Source: Mesorhizobium sp. LSJC280B00
GTDB taxonomy: Bacteria; Pseudomonadota; Alphaproteobacteria; Rhizobiales; Rhizobiaceae
Assembly: GCF_000502835.1 (NCBI RefSeq)
Contig: NZ_AYVL01000010.1
Span: 1 to 64,000, forward strand
Direction of reading: 5' to 3'
Length of the DNA: 64,000 nt
The notes below the pieces were generated by a model. That model made no database searches, was not told the origin of the DNA, and was given only the letters and a program-made list of their open reading frames with translations. A program made the translations under genes and the position numbers. How positions within the stretch are numbered: position 1 is the stretch's first letter; every line of letters starts with the position of its first letter. Of this stretch, positions 36,363-47,599 are shown in pieces.

Positions 36363-37031
36363 GTGACCTATAGCCTCGACTTCGGCTGGCTTGCCGGGGC
36401 GACAGGGGCGATCGCGCGCGGCGCGGCCACGACGATCCTGTTGATCGCTGTGACCACGCTGGCGGGAACGTTGCTCAGCATCCTCGGCGCCGCAGGGCGG
36501 CGGAACGGTCCGCTCCTGCTCAAGCGGGCGATCGGCGTCTATGTCGAGGTGATCCGCAACACGCCGTTCCTGGTGCAGCTATTCTTCATCTTCTTCGGGC
36601 TGCCCAGCATCGGCGTCAGGCTCGATCCGGTGCTGGCAGCCATGCTGGCGATGACGCTCAACATGGCTGCCTATACGATCGAGATCGTTGGCGCCGGGCT
36701 CGACGCGGTGCCGCCCGGGCAGACGGAAGCGGCACTGGCGCTTGGGCTCAGGCCGCGCCAGGTCTTCATCAAGATCGTGCTGCCGCAGGCGCTCAAGGTG
36801 ATCTATCCGGCGCTGACCAGCCAGATCGTCATCATGATGCTGGAATCCGCCGTGGTATCGCAGATCGCCGTTCGCGAGCTGACCTATGAAGCCGACATGC
36901 TGCAGGCGCGCACGTTCCGGGCTTTCGAGACCTATTTCATCGTGACGATGGTCTATCTCATCCTGTCGATTGGGCTGCGCCGGCTGCTGGTCGGCGGCGG
37001 GCGCCGGCTTCTCGGAGCCGGCGTGTCATGA
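36363..37031 (+). CDS. Amino-acid ABC transporter permease (first)
   Basis: This 222-aa HisM/GlnP-type inner-membrane permease has five helices and the coupling segment GQTEAALALGLRPRQVFIKIVLPQAL. It starts with GTG 6 bp after the binding-protein stop and overlaps the second permease by 4 bp. The pair would form a heterodimeric pore. Confidence 0.88.
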   Translation: MTYSLDFGWLAGATGAIARGAATTILLIAVTTLAGTLLSILGAAGRRNGPLLLKRAIGVYVEVIRNTPFLVQLFFIFFGLPSIGVRLDPVLAAMLAMTLNMAAYTIEIVGAGLDAVPPGQTEAALALGLRPRQVFIKIVLPQALKVIYPALTSQIVIMMLESAVVSQIAVRELTYEADMLQARTFRAFETYFIVTMVYLILSIGLRRLLVGGGRRLLGAGVS

Positions 37032-37675
37032 TCGAATTCACCTTCTGGGACATTCTGCGCAACCTGCTGCTGGCGGCGCGCTGGACGGTGCTCTTGTCGC
37101 TGGCCGCCTTTGTCGGCGGGGCCGTGGTCGGCATGATCGTGTTGTTCTTCCGGATCGCCAAGAATAAATGGGCGCGCCGGTTTGCCTCCGGCTACATCGC
37201 GCTTTTCCAGGGCACGCCGCTGCTGATGCAGCTCTTCCTGATGTTCTTCGGCTTGCCGATGCTGGGCCTGCGCATCGAGCCGTGGACCGCGGCGGTGCTT
37301 GGCCTGACCTTCTTTGCCAGCGCCTATCTCGCCGAGATCTGGCGCGGCGGCGTCGATGCACTGCCGCGCGGCCAGTGGGACGCCGGCGCCAGCCTCGGCC
37401 TGCACTATCTGCAGGAACTCCGGCTGATCATCTTGCCTCAGGCGTTTTCGATCACCCGCGCACCGACCGTCGGCTTTCTGGTGCAGCTGATCAAGTCGAC
37501 CGCGCTGACGTCGATCATCGGTTTCGAGGAGCTGGTGAGGACATCCAACGCGATCAACAATGCGACCTTCGAACCGTTCAAAGTCTATGGGCTGGTAGCG
37601 CTGATCTTCTTCGTCATGTGCTTTCCGCTGACGCAATACGCACGTTTGCTCGAGCAGCGGGCGGCGGCCCGCTGA
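37028..37675 (+). CDS. Amino-acid ABC transporter permease (second)
   Basis: This 215-aa permease of the same family has the coupling segment GQWDAGASLGLHYLQELRLIILPQA. It is coupled to the first permease by an ATGA overlap. No ATP-binding-protein gene follows: the next gene, a MATE exporter, is convergent. The ATPase must come from another locus or be shared. Confidence 0.88.
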   Translation: MIEFTFWDILRNLLLAARWTVLLSLAAFVGGAVVGMIVLFFRIAKNKWARRFASGYIALFQGTPLLMQLFLMFFGLPMLGLRIEPWTAAVLGLTFFASAYLAEIWRGGVDALPRGQWDAGASLGLHYLQELRLIILPQAFSITRAPTVGFLVQLIKSTALTSIIGFEELVRTSNAINNATFEPFKVYGLVALIFFVMCFPLTQYARLLEQRAAAR

Positions 37676-37691
37676 GCGGGCGACCAGCAAT

Positions 37692-39095
37692 TCAACGCCC
37701 GAATACCAGCGGCGGCGCGATCCTGTCACGCCGCAGCCAGCGCCCTAGCAAGAGCGCCGCAACCACCGCCAGTCCCGACGACAGGCCGATCCAGATGCCG
37801 ACGCCGTTGAAGCCGAAACGGAAGGCCAGCAGCACGCCGAGCGGCAGCCCGATGCCCCAATATCCGATCGCGGCATAGATCATCGGCACCTTGGTGTCGT
37901 GCAGGCCGCGCAGCATGCCGCTGGCGACCGCCTGCGCACCGTCAAAAACCTGGAACAGCGCGGCAAAGGCGAGGAACGACACGGCAAGCGCCACCACCTC
38001 GGCATTAGCCGGATTGCCCAGATCGATGAAGGCGCCGATCAAGAGATGCGGCCACAGGATCATCACCAGCCCCATCAGCGCCATGAAGGAGACACCGACG
38101 ACATAGGCGGTCCAGCCAGCCCGGCTGACACCTTCCGGATTGCCGGCGCCGTGGGCAAGTCCGACGCGCACAGTCACCGCCTGGTTGAGGCCGAGCGGCA
38201 CCATGAAGGTGATCGAGGCAATCTGGATGGCGATCGCATGGGCGGCAAGCGAAGCGGCATCGATCAGGCCCATGAGAAAGGCCGCCGCGTTGAAGATCGT
38301 CACCTCGAACGCCAGCAGGCCGGCGATCGGCAGGCCGAGCCGCAGCAGGCCCTTGAAGCGCGGCCAATCGGCGCGCCAGAAGCGTCCGAACAGACGATAG
38401 CGCCGGAATTCCTTCTCAAGCATCACCACCGCCGCCATGCCGGCGAACATCAACGTGCTGGACAGAGTGGTGGCGAGGCCGGAGCCGGCGATGCCCATCG
38501 ATTGGATGCCGAGATTACCGAACATGAACAGCCAGTTGAAGAAGGCATTGCAGGCGACGGCAACGAAGACGATGATCAGCGCCCAGCCCGGCCGCTCCAG
38601 CGCCGAAATGAACGAGCGCAGGACGATGTAGCCGAAAAAGGGCAGCACCGCCCATTCGAGCCAGCGCAGATAGATGCCCGCCTGGTGCGCCAGCGCCGGT
38701 TCCTGACCCATGGCCAGCAACACGCTCTCGCCGTGCCAGAGAAGGGCCCATATCGGAATGCAAATGAGGATCGCCAGCCACAGACCCTGGCGCACGGTGC
38801 GGCGCAGGTCGCGCACCGAGTGCCGGCGACGGCCGAGCTCGGTCGCCATCATCGGCGAGGTCGCCAGCATCAGGCCGAGCCCGAAGATGAGCGGCATGAA
38901 GTAGAGGTTGGCACCAAGCGCACCGCTGGCCAGCGTGTCCGGCCCCAGCCGCCCCATCATCATGACGTCGGTAGCGGTCATCGCGGTCTGGCCGAGATTG
39001 GTCAGCACCATCGGCCAGGCGAGCGCCAGCATCGCCCTGATTTCCCGACGCCAAAGGTTTTCCGGCGCGCGAGCGTCGGCTTCGATCGCAGACAT
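37692..39095 (-). CDS. MATE family multidrug/metabolite exporter
   Basis: This 467-aa inner-membrane exporter has twelve predicted helices in two homologous halves and uses an ion gradient to extrude cationic or other compounds. It resembles the NorM-type branch (LALAWPMVLTNLGQTAMTATDVMMMGRLG at the first helix). ATG 39095 (MSAIEADARAPEN) is preferred over an upstream in-frame extension. It stands alone and converges on the amino-acid permease gene with a 16-bp gap. Confidence 0.9.
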   Translation of the reverse strand: MSAIEADARAPENLWRREIRAMLALAWPMVLTNLGQTAMTATDVMMMGRLGPDTLASGALGANLYFMPLIFGLGLMLATSPMMATELGRRRHSVRDLRRTVRQGLWLAILICIPIWALLWHGESVLLAMGQEPALAHQAGIYLRWLEWAVLPFFGYIVLRSFISALERPGWALIIVFVAVACNAFFNWLFMFGNLGIQSMGIAGSGLATTLSSTLMFAGMAAVVMLEKEFRRYRLFGRFWRADWPRFKGLLRLGLPIAGLLAFEVTIFNAAAFLMGLIDAASLAAHAIAIQIASITFMVPLGLNQAVTVRVGLAHGAGNPEGVSRAGWTAYVVGVSFMALMGLVMILWPHLLIGAFIDLGNPANAEVVALAVSFLAFAALFQVFDGAQAVASGMLRGLHDTKVPMIYAAIGYWGIGLPLGVLLAFRFGFNGVGIWIGLSSGLAVVAALLLGRWLRRDRIAPPLVFGR

Positions 39096-39331
39096 TCTAG
39101 TTTTCCGCCTATCCGATTGCGGCACGTCGGCAAGAGCCGGAAGCCGCGTCTCAGCGCGGAAAATGGCCAAGACCGGCCGGATTCCGCATTACGACGGGTT
39201 TGTCTATCAAATGGGCACCGGTGGCAAGAGGCTGACTTGCGGAAGGGTTAAGCCAGTCGGTTCAATGCAGGCTATTGGAGAGGCTATGGAAGCCGCTATG
39301 GTCGCGGCAGATCCATTTGAAAGGCAGCCTG

Positions 39332-39910
39332 ATGAGCGCGTTTCCCGAAATCTATCTGGTTCGGCATGGCGAGACGGAATGGAGTGCGTCCGGAAAACAT
39401 ACCGGCCGAACCGACATACCGCTGACGCCGACCGGCGAGGAAGCGGCAAGGCGAATCGCTGAGCGGCTCGAGGGCCTCTCCGTCTCGGCGGTGTGGTCGA
39501 GCCCGTCGCAGCGCGCCTTCAACACCTGTGCGCTGGCCGGCTTCGGCTCGTCAGGCGTGAAGAAGGACGATCTGGCGGAGTGGGATTATGGTGCCTATGA
39601 GGGATTGACCACCAAGCAAATCCTCGCCGAGCGCCCCGGCTGGCGTCTCTTTCGCGACGGCTGCCCGAGCGGCGAGTCCGCCACGGATGTCGGCTCGAGG
39701 GCGGACCGGATCGTCAGCCAGTTGCGCGAGGTCGACAGCAATGTCCTGGTCTTCTCAAGCTCGCATTTCCTTAGGGTGCTGGCCGCACGCTGGCTCGGCC
39801 TGCCGCCGCAAGCCGGCACGTTTTTCGTGCTGGATACCGCCAGCATAAGCGGGCTCGGTTATGAGCACGACCTTGACGAGCCGGTCATCCGGCGCTGGAA
39901 CCAGAGATAG
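39332..39910 (+). CDS. Histidine phosphatase family protein
   Basis: This 192-aa phosphoglycerate-mutase-like phosphatase has RHGETEW (R11, H12, E14; H12 is the phosphorylated nucleophile), a conserved S-S-P-S-Q-R-A segment and the second catalytic His in SSSHFLRV. Substrate unknown; it resembles fungal and bacterial sugar-phosphatase branches. ATG 39332 is the conserved start; the longer reading from 39275 is not supported. It converges on the polyol kinase gene with a 14-bp gap. Confidence 0.88.
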   Translation: MSAFPEIYLVRHGETEWSASGKHTGRTDIPLTPTGEEAARRIAERLEGLSVSAVWSSPSQRAFNTCALAGFGSSGVKKDDLAEWDYGAYEGLTTKQILAERPGWRLFRDGCPSGESATDVGSRADRIVSQLREVDSNVLVFSSSHFLRVLAARWLGLPPQAGTFFVLDTASISGLGYEHDLDEPVIRRWNQR

Positions 39911-39924
39911 CAACCGATCCCGAT

Positions 39925-41511
39925 TTATCGGATCGCGTCCAGCGCCTGCCTTTGCCTGTGCATTTCGAGAAACACGCGGTAGTCGCGATCGAACCGGCCG
40001 GCGGCAGCCGGATTTGGCTCTCGCGTCCTGCCGCCCTGTTGCATGGCGACGCAGGCAGCGTTCAAATCGGGAAAAAGCCTGGCCGCGGTGGCGGCAATCA
40101 TGCCGGTGCCGAGCAGCACCGCCTCGTCCGCCAGCGGCTCGACCACCGTGCAGCCGGTGGCATCGGCATAGAGCTCCATCAACAGCGGGTTCTTGGTGTG
40201 GCCGCCGGTGACGTGCAGTGTGTCGATCAGATAGCCGTTCTCGTTCAGCGCTTCCAGCACGTGACGGACGCCAAGCGCGATGCTGACGGCGGTGCGCCAG
40301 TAGAGCTTGCACAGACTGTCGAAGGAGGCATCCAGCGTCAGCCCGCTGATGACGCCGACGGCATGCGGGTCGGCGAGCGGCGAGCGGTTGCCGTGAAAAT
40401 CGGGCAGTACGTGCAGCCTTGCGGCGAGGTTGTCGCCCTCGGCGGCGCGCAGCTCGGCGACGCGGTGGGCAATCCTGGCATGCATGGCGGCATCCGGCTC
40501 GCCGCCGGCGCCATGCCAGCGGATGATGTGGTCGAGCAGCGCGCCGGTGGCCGACTGGCCACCTTCCGACAGCCACAGGCCGGGAAGGGCTGCGCCATAA
40601 TATGGGCCCCAGACACCGGCGAAAGGCTGCGGATCGGGCGACATCGCCATGACGCAACTCGACGTACCGGCAATCAGGGCCAGATGGCGGCCGATGTTCG
40701 TCGCGTCACCGGCGAAACCGCCGAGCACGCCAAGCGCGCCGGCATAGGCATCGATGACGCCGGCGCCGACCCGGCATTTTTCGGTGAGGCCAAGCTCCGT
40801 CGCGGCTTGCGCGCCGAGCGGGCCGATATCGGCACCGACCGGGCTTGCCTTTTCCGGCAGGTTGCCGTGCTCAAAGATATCGCCGAGCCCGACGGCTTCG
40901 AAGAAGTCGCGCCGCCAGCCGGTCGCTTCATGGGCTAGATAGGTCCATTTGGCGGTCAGCGTGCATTGTGAACGGGAGAGCGAGCCGCTTGCCTTCCAGG
41001 TGAGGAAGTCGGTGAGGTCGAATAGATAGCCGGCTTCGTTCCATGTTCCGGGCAGGTTGCGCTTCAGCCACATCAGCTTCGGCGTCTCCATTTCCGGCGA
41101 CATGACGCCGCCGATATAGTCGAGCACAGCGTGGCCGCTTTCAGTGCATTCGTCGGCCTCGGCAATTGCGCGATGGTCGAGCCAGACAATGGTGTCCCAG
41201 CGCCTTTCACCAGTGACGGACACGCTGAGCTGGCCGCCATGCCGGTCTCGCACCACCAGCGAGCAGGTGGCATCAAAGGAGATGCCGACGATATCCTCGG
41301 CCCGCACGCCCGCCTTTTCGCGGGCAGCGCGGACGGCCATGCACACCGCCGACCATATATCCTGCGAATCGTGCTCGGCATGGTCGGCCTTCGGCTGCTG
41401 CATTGCGATCGGGTGCTCGGCGCGGCCGAGCAAGGCGCCACTGGTGTCGAGAATGCCGGCACGAGCGCTTCCGGTGCCGACATCGACCGCGCAAACGAAA
41501 CTGTTGGTCAA
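39925..41511 (-). CDS. FGGY-family carbohydrate kinase (ribulokinase-like)
   Basis: This 528-aa ATP-dependent sugar kinase has two actin-like domains. The first starts CAVDVGTGSARAGI; the second has the VTGGHTKNPLLMELYAD block and the GTGMIAATAA ATP-binding segment. It resembles the D-ribulokinase-like FGGY branch and would phosphorylate the ketose made by the polyol dehydrogenases of this operon. It overlaps the HAD gene by 4 bp and is the last gene of the operon. The exact sugar (ribulose, xylulose or other) is not certain. Confidence 0.85.
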   Translation of the reverse strand: MTNSFVCAVDVGTGSARAGILDTSGALLGRAEHPIAMQQPKADHAEHDSQDIWSAVCMAVRAAREKAGVRAEDIVGISFDATCSLVVRDRHGGQLSVSVTGERRWDTIVWLDHRAIAEADECTESGHAVLDYIGGVMSPEMETPKLMWLKRNLPGTWNEAGYLFDLTDFLTWKASGSLSRSQCTLTAKWTYLAHEATGWRRDFFEAVGLGDIFEHGNLPEKASPVGADIGPLGAQAATELGLTEKCRVGAGVIDAYAGALGVLGGFAGDATNIGRHLALIAGTSSCVMAMSPDPQPFAGVWGPYYGAALPGLWLSEGGQSATGALLDHIIRWHGAGGEPDAAMHARIAHRVAELRAAEGDNLAARLHVLPDFHGNRSPLADPHAVGVISGLTLDASFDSLCKLYWRTAVSIALGVRHVLEALNENGYLIDTLHVTGGHTKNPLLMELYADATGCTVVEPLADEAVLLGTGMIAATAARLFPDLNAACVAMQQGGRTREPNPAAAGRFDRDYRVFLEMHRQRQALDAIR

Positions 41512-42191
41512 GGTGTTCTTGCTCTCGCTCCCAAGCCTGCAATCAGATCGGGCAATTGCAGCATGTCAGCGAATATAAAGTCCGGCTCACTCGACGCAAG
41601 CCGCGCTTTCAATGCCGGGTTGCCGGTGTGCGAGCCGCCGGTGAAGGCAAGGACGCGCATGCCGGCCGCCCGCGCCGCTTCGATGCCGGCCGGGCTGTCC
41701 TCGACGACGAGGCAGTTTCGCGGGGCCGCTCTCATTTTATCTGCTGCGTGGAGAAAGAGATCGGGCGCCGGTTTGCCCCGCGCCACCATGGCGGCGCTGA
41801 ACAAATGCGGCTCCAGCAGCCCAAGCAACCCGGTGACGGCGAGCGCATAGTGGATGCGTTCCAGGGTGCCGGAGGAGGCGACGCAGCACGGTACGCCGAG
41901 CCTCGGCAGGACCTGTGCGATACCTGGCATCGGTTTCAGCTCCTCGCGGAATCTGCGCATCAGTTCGGAGCGCATCTCGGTCAGATGCTGGTCGGTGAGA
42001 TCGAGCCCGAAGTCGCTTGCGAGGATTTCGCGGACGCTCTTCATGCTCTTGCCGAGGAAGTGCTCGTAGGCAATGTCCTCGCTGACGTTGCCGCCGGCAA
42101 GCGCGATCATCTCCAGCAATGCCGAGACGGACAGCATCTCACTGTCCACCAGCACGCCGTCACAGTCGAAAATGACCAGTTCAGGCGTCAT
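41508..42191 (-). CDS. HAD-family sugar-phosphate phosphatase / phosphoglucomutase-like
   Basis: This 227-aa HAD superfamily hydrolase has nucleophile D9 and acid D11 (FDCDGVLVD), motif II Ser in VASSG, motif III Lys in GKPAPD and motif IV in VVEDSPAGIEAA. It is of the beta-phosphoglucomutase/GPH type. In the polyol operon it may remove phosphate from accumulated sugar phosphates. It overlaps the kinase gene by 4 bp and lies 15 bp after mtlK. Confidence 0.87.
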   Translation of the reverse strand: MTPELVIFDCDGVLVDSEMLSVSALLEMIALAGGNVSEDIAYEHFLGKSMKSVREILASDFGLDLTDQHLTEMRSELMRRFREELKPMPGIAQVLPRLGVPCCVASSGTLERIHYALAVTGLLGLLEPHLFSAAMVARGKPAPDLFLHAADKMRAAPRNCLVVEDSPAGIEAARAAGMRVLAFTGGSHTGNPALKARLASSEPDFIFADMLQLPDLIAGLGARARTP

Positions 42192-42206
42192 CGCGCTGGA
42201 TCGGCT

Positions 42207-43685
<1,479 letters not shown>

Positions 43686-43709
43686 CTGCTTTTACCCTTT
43701 AGCGGGACG

Positions 43710-43744
43710 GCTCTTCCCCCCGTGGAGGAGACGGGGGGAAGAGC
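43710..43744. terminator. 14-bp hairpin between mtlK and the sorbitol dehydrogenase gene
   Basis: A perfect 14-bp C-run/G-run stem (43710-43723 with 43731-43744) has a 7-nt loop, inside the operon. It may act as a partial terminator or an mRNA-stability element that sets mtlK expression below the transport genes. Its sequence style resembles the larger intergenic repeats. Confidence 0.5.
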
Positions 43745-43756
43745 GCCTTCGCCCCC

Positions 43757-44527
43757 TCAACTCATCCACTGGCCGCCATCGACATTATAGGTCTGGGCGA
43801 CGATGTACTCGGCCTCATCGCTGGCCAGGAACACCGCCATGCCGGTGAGGTCTTGCGCCGTGCCCATGCGGCCATAAGGCACGGCTTCGCCGACCAGCCT
43901 CTTCTTCTCGCCCCTCGGCCGGTTCTCGAACTTGGCGAACAAGGCATCGACATGGTCCCAATGCTCGCCGTCGACGACACCCGGGGCGATGGCATTGACG
44001 TTGATGCGGTGTTTGATCAGGTCGAGCCCTGCCGACTGGGTGAGCGAGATGACCGCCGCCTTGGTGGCGCAGTAGACGGTGACCAGCGCCTCGCCGCGGC
44101 GCCCGGCCTGGCTTGCCATGTTGATGATCTTGCCGCCCTTGCCCCGGGCAATCATCGAACGGGCGGCGGCCTGCAACGTAAACAGCGTGCCGGCGACGTT
44201 GACCGAAAACAATTTGTCGTAGCTTGTCTTGGTGATCTCGACGATCGGCGCCAGGTCGAACAAAGCAGCGTTGTTGATCAAGATATCCAGGCCGCCGGCC
44301 CTGGCTTCGACCGCCTTGACGGCCTCATCGATAGACGCGAGATCGGTGACGTCGAGCTTTACCGCGTAGGCGTTGCGGCCGATTTCCGAAGCCGTCTTCT
44401 CGGCGGCTTCGAGATTGATGTCGCCAATCGCGACCGTCGCCCCTTCGCGCATGTAGGCTTCGGCAAACGCCCTGCCGATGCCGCGCGCCGATCCGGTAAT
44501 CAGCGCCGATTTGCCCCGGAGCCTCAT
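43757..44527 (-). CDS. smoS: Sorbitol (L-iditol 2-) dehydrogenase, SDR family
   Basis: This 256-aa short-chain dehydrogenase oxidises D-sorbitol to fructose (or galactitol to tagatose) with [11 protein letters not shown] (11-18) binds the cofactor, NNAA (86-89) stabilises the fold, and N110, S139, Y152 and K156 form the catalytic tetrad. The close match to SmoS proteins and the adjacent SmoK gene (4-bp overlap) make the polyol role secure. The precise polyol is open. Confidence 0.92.
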   Translation of the reverse strand: MRLRGKSALITGSARGIGRAFAEAYMREGATVAIGDINLEAAEKTASEIGRNAYAVKLDVTDLASIDEAVKAVEARAGGLDILINNAALFDLAPIVEITKTSYDKLFSVNVAGTLFTLQAAARSMIARGKGGKIINMASQAGRRGEALVTVYCATKAAVISLTQSAGLDLIKHRINVNAIAPGVVDGEHWDHVDALFAKFENRPRGEKKRLVGEAVPYGRMGTAQDLTGMAVFLASDEAEYIVAQTYNVDGGQWMS

Positions 44528-45528
44528 TGCAGCATCGCCTTCCCGTCGGCGCCGAAACGATGCAGCTTGGCCTTTTCCGGCGTCAGGTAGATCGTGTCGC
44601 CGTGATGGGCGGCCAACTCGCCGTCGGCACGCACCGTCAGCTGCCCGACACCATCCGCCTGGACGTGCAAAAACGTGTCGGAGCCGAGATGCTCGGCAAC
44701 CCCGACCGTCGCCTTCCAGTCGCCTGACGTCTTCGAAATGTTCATATGCTCCGGGCGGATGCCGACTGTCTTGGCGCCATATTTGGCGGCCGGCGCGCCT
44801 TCGATCAGGTTCATCTTCGGCGAACCTATGAAGCCGGCGACGAACAGGTTCTTCGGTGTCTTATAGAGCTCCATCGGCGAGCCGACCTGCTCGATATTGC
44901 CGGCATTGAGCACGACGATCTTGTCGGCCATGGTCATCGCCTCGATCTGGTCGTGGGTGACGTAGACCATGGTGGTCTTGAGCTGGTGATGCAGCTCGCT
45001 GATCTCCAGCCGCATGGTGCCGCGCAGCGCCGCGTCGAGATTGGACAAAGGCTCGTCGAACAGGAAGGCCGACGGCTGGCGCACGATGGCGCGGCCGATG
45101 GCGACGCGTTGCCGCTGGCCGCCGGAGAGCTGGCCGGGGCGGCGGTCGAGGTAGTTGGTGAGGTTCAGGATCCGCGCGGCGTCCTTCACCTTCTTGTCGA
45201 TGGTCGCCTGGTCTTCGCCCGCCATCTTCAGCGGGAAGGCGATGTTCTTGGCCACCGTCATGTGCGGGTAGAGCGCATAGGACTGGAACACCATAGCCAG
45301 CTTGCGCTTGGCCGGCGCCTCGCCGGTGACGTCGCGACCATCGATGATGATGGTGCCGCCGCTGGTATCCTCGAGACCGGCGATCAGACGCAACAGGGTG
45401 GATTTGCCGCAGCCCGACGGGCCGACGAAGACGACGAACTCTCCGTCCTCGATGACCAGATCGAGGCCGGGGATGATGGACGTCGCCCCGAAGGATTTGG
45501 AGACGTTCTTGAGCGTGATGTTTCCCAT
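44524..45528 (-). CDS. smoK: Polyol ABC transporter ATP-binding protein (UgpC/MalK type)
   Basis: This 334-aa CUT1 ATPase has Walker A GPSGCGKS (residues 36-43), signature LSGGQRQRV, Walker [12 protein letters not shown] and a C-terminal TOBE/OB regulatory domain. It energises the SmoEFG polyol importer. It lies 51 bp after the second permease gene and overlaps smoS by 4 bp. Confidence 0.92.
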   Translation of the reverse strand: MGNITLKNVSKSFGATSIIPGLDLVIEDGEFVVFVGPSGCGKSTLLRLIAGLEDTSGGTIIIDGRDVTGEAPAKRKLAMVFQSYALYPHMTVAKNIAFPLKMAGEDQATIDKKVKDAARILNLTNYLDRRPGQLSGGQRQRVAIGRAIVRQPSAFLFDEPLSNLDAALRGTMRLEISELHHQLKTTMVYVTHDQIEAMTMADKIVVLNAGNIEQVGSPMELYKTPKNLFVAGFIGSPKMNLIEGAPAAKYGAKTVGIRPEHMNISKTSGDWKATVGVAEHLGSDTFLHVQADGVGQLTVRADGELAAHHGDTIYLTPEKAKLHRFGADGKAMLQ

Positions 45529-45579
45529 GGTTTCCTCCCCCGAAGGGCTATCTTTTCGTTTTGCGTCAGGCGATGCCCG

Positions 45580-46404
<825 letters not shown>

Positions 46405-46442
46405 GGTCAGGTCCTCCCTATCGGCGATGTTGGCGGCAGGGT

Positions 46443-46585
46443 CGACCCCCACTCCGGTTTGCTGCGCAAACCACCTCTCCCCCGATCGACGGGGTAGAGG
46501 AAGGGCGCGGCTTCGATGCAGGCGTTTTCCTCTCTCCCGGGCAGGGGGAGAGGTGTCCCGCGCAGCGGGACGGAGTGGGGGTGGT
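46443..46585. repeat. Intergenic inverted-repeat element with two covarying inner hairpins
   Basis: The left arm (about 46443-46483) and right arm (about 46543-46585) are inverted copies. Each holds a small hairpin: GGTTTGC-TGC-GCAAACC (46456-46472) and GTCCCGC-GCA-GCGGGAC (46555-46571). The stems differ at four positions but all changes are compensated. It lies inside the polyol operon between the two permease genes. Confidence 0.8.
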
Positions 46586-46612
46586 TCAGCGCACGTGCCA
46601 TCTTATCCTCCC

Positions 46613-47485
46613 TTATTTATCCAGGTTCTTGCCGACAGCGCGCATGGCGAAGAAGGCAACGATGTTGGCGAGAATGACGGCAATGATACCGCCGGCGGAC
46701 GCCTGGCCGATTTTGAACTCCAGCAATGCCTTCTGATAGACGAGGAAGGGCAGGTTGGTGGAGGCGTAACCCGGGCCGCCATTGGTGGTGACGAGGATCT
46801 CGGCATAGACCGACAGCAGGAAGATCGTCTGGATCAGGATGACGACGGTTATGGCGCGCGACATATGAGGCAGCGTCAAATAGATGAAGCGGCTGATGAA
46901 GCCGGCGCCGTCCATTTCGGCGGCTTCCTTCTGCTCGACGTCGAGCGACTGAAGCGCGGTCAACAGGATCAGCGTAGCAAACGGCAGCCATTGCCAGGCA
47001 ACGATGATGATGATCGCCAGGAGCGGGTGCTGCCCGAACCAATCGATCGGCTGCCCGCCGAAGAAGCGCGCAATATCGGCGAAAACCCCGTACTGCGGAT
47101 GCATGATCATGTTCTTCCAGACCAGTGCTGCCACCGGTGGCATGACGAAGAACGGCGAGATGACAAGGATGCGGACGATGCCCTGTCCCCACATCGGCTG
47201 ATCGAGCAGAAGGGCGAGCAGAATACCGCCGATCACCGTGATCAAAAGCACGCTGACGACGATGGTGAGCGTGTTGAGGATCGACTGCAGGAATGCCGGG
47301 TTGGAATAGAACAGCGCGTAGTTCGAAAACCCGACGAAGCCGTCGCGCATCGGATTGAGCGGGTTGTATTGCTGGAAGGAAAACCACAGCGTGAATGCCA
47401 GCGGCACAATCATCCAGACCAGCAGCAGCACCACGGATGGCGCCATCATGAAACGGGCAAGCGAACGGGTCTGCTGAGTAGCCAT
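46613..47485 (-). CDS. smoF: Polyol ABC transporter permease (first)
   Basis: This 290-aa CUT1 permease, MalF-like in position, has six helices and the coupling loop EAAEMDGAGFISRFIYLTLPHMS. ATG 47485 (MATQQTR) is preferred; a GTG three codons upstream is possible. It is the second gene of the polyol operon, after the binding protein. Confidence 0.92.
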   Translation of the reverse strand: MATQQTRSLARFMMAPSVVLLLVWMIVPLAFTLWFSFQQYNPLNPMRDGFVGFSNYALFYSNPAFLQSILNTLTIVVSVLLITVIGGILLALLLDQPMWGQGIVRILVISPFFVMPPVAALVWKNMIMHPQYGVFADIARFFGGQPIDWFGQHPLLAIIIIVAWQWLPFATLILLTALQSLDVEQKEAAEMDGAGFISRFIYLTLPHMSRAITVVILIQTIFLLSVYAEILVTTNGGPGYASTNLPFLVYQKALLEFKIGQASAGGIIAVILANIVAFFAMRAVGKNLDK

Positions 47486-47533
47486 GACGGTCACCCTTCG
47501 AGGTCGGCCAAGTTTTTCAGCGGTGTGAAAGCT

Positions 47534-47561
47534 GGCCGCCCGAACTGGGATTCGGGCGGCC
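47534..47561 (-). terminator. Hairpin after the polyol binding-protein gene
   Basis: A perfect 11-bp stem (47534-47544 with 47551-47561) with a 6-nt loop lies 39 bp after the binding-protein stop and before the first permease. Such hairpins usually allow partial termination and stabilise the receptor mRNA, giving an excess of receptor over permease. Confidence 0.6.
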
Positions 47562-47599
47562 GTTGCCGGTCGCCATTGGCAACCGGCACCCGGAGGAGC

